This document shows, piece after piece, positions 63,370 through 64,000 of a stretch of DNA of 64,000 nt. Under the pieces are notes generated by a model. The model was not told the origin of the DNA. It saw only the letters and a program-made list of their open reading frames with translations, and did not search any database. The number at the start of each line of letters is the position of its first letter. The stretch's first letter is position 1. A program made the translations under genes and the position numbers. The stretch is from Aspidapion aeneum (lineage: Eukaryota > Arthropoda > Insecta > Coleoptera > Brentidae), in contig OY755046.1 in assembly GCA_963576565.1 (NCBI GenBank), positions 48,354,786 to 48,418,785 of the forward strand. The letters run 5' to 3'.

Positions 63370-64000
63370 TTCGATCCATCTTTGGACATAGGCCTCCCCC
63401 AATATCATCTACTCTTCTGTCTGTCGCCGTGTTCATCCATATAGTCAAATCCTCCGCCCATCTCATTTGGGGTCTTCCCCTACTTCGTTTATTTTCCCAA
63501 GGTCGTCTTTCTGTCTGATATTATGACCGGCAAATTTCCATTTTAATTTTGGCACTTTATTTCCTATCCATTCATTGCTTTTTTTTTATCTGTTAGCTTT
63601 ACATGTAACATTTGTCTTTCCATTGATCTTTGGGCTTTTGTCACCTTATCCATGTTTGATTTTGTAAGTGCCCAGGTCTGAGATCCATATTTAAGTTCAG
63701 AAAGGATACATACACTTTCGGCTTGAGGTAGTGAAGATATTTTTTATTTTTTAATATGTAGCTTAATTTACCGAGTGCTGCCCAGACCAACCTTATTTGT
63801 CTCTTGATTTCAGCTGTTTGGTTTTCTTCTTTTAGTTTAATAATTTGTCCCAGGTATACATATTTCTCTACTTGTTCTATTTTCTCTTGGTTTATTCTGA
63901 TCGTAGTATATTCATCTGTGTTTGTTATGATTTTAGTTTTAGTGTAGTTCATACTCAAGCCTATATTTTTAGCTGCTGTATCCAGTTCTTCCAGAATTTT
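63370..64000 (-). pseudogene. LINE fragment: C-terminal part of an endonuclease-RT ORF2, running off the window
   Basis: The minus strand reads YTKTKIITNTDEYTTIRINQ, EKIEQVEKYVYLGQII, TAEIKRQIRLVWAALGKLSY, then after a frameshift MDKVTKAQRSMERQMLHVKL, EIKCQN, KWKFAGHNIRQKDD-like, GRPQMRWAEDLTIW and DRRVDD. This is the post-RT region of the LINE class also seen at 4,640-4,992, here longer but with stops and frameshifts. Confidence 0.85.

Overview
The window is AT-rich genomic DNA from an insect. The evidence is a brain-specific homeobox (bsh) homeodomain exon, an insect-type Wdr62/MABP1 gene with GT-AG introns, and arthropod-type BEL/Pao, pogo/Tigger, mariner and LINE elements. A beetle or another repeat-rich holometabolan would fit, but nothing here proves the order.

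Layout. (1) 1-23,250, plus strand: the last two coding exons of bsh (514-732 and 23,004-23,173), separated by a 22.3 kb intron. Upstream exons lie off the left edge. The intron is packed with repeats: a long-TIR element (757-4,540) with a complete pogo/Tigger transposon nested in it (1,090-4,049; 682-codon intact transposase on the minus strand), a LINE 3' end, ACGTAC-rich DNA split by a 1.86 kb giant hairpin element (6,420-8,278), a two-copy tandem element carrying hammerhead-like motifs (9,511-10,032), a ~160-bp tandem array (10,115-11,030), and a ~0.78-kb satellite array (12,765-22,960). The satellite is interrupted by a complete BEL/Pao retrotransposon with apparently identical 752-bp LTRs, a 5-bp target duplication and a 1,749-codon open polyprotein. 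(2) 23,250-32,550: intergenic, with MITEs, one unrecognised GC-rich open exon-like ORF (24,869-25,114), a decayed LINE RNase H region and a long inverted repeat. (3) 32,550-64,000, minus strand: Wdr62/MABP1, convergent with bsh. I could join 28 coding exons (59,419 down to 32,635) with GT-AG junctions and consistent phases, giving about 2,220 codons. They run from the first WD40 blades to the C-terminal helix and stop codon. The exon(s) for the extreme N terminus were not found. Its introns hold hAT, mariner, Harbinger-like and other MITEs, gypsy and LINE fragments.

The two host genes have unrelated jobs: a neural homeodomain transcription factor, and a JNK-pathway/spindle WD40 scaffold. Most other coding DNA belongs to transposons. 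The most unusual items are the hammerhead-like motifs with a paralogous empty site in the Wdr62 region, the 189-bp intronic duplication that copies a Wdr62 splice donor, the giant hairpin element, the intact Tigger with a C-terminal extension, and the unassigned open exon at 24.9 kb. No CRISPR array, rRNA gene or convincing tRNA gene was seen.
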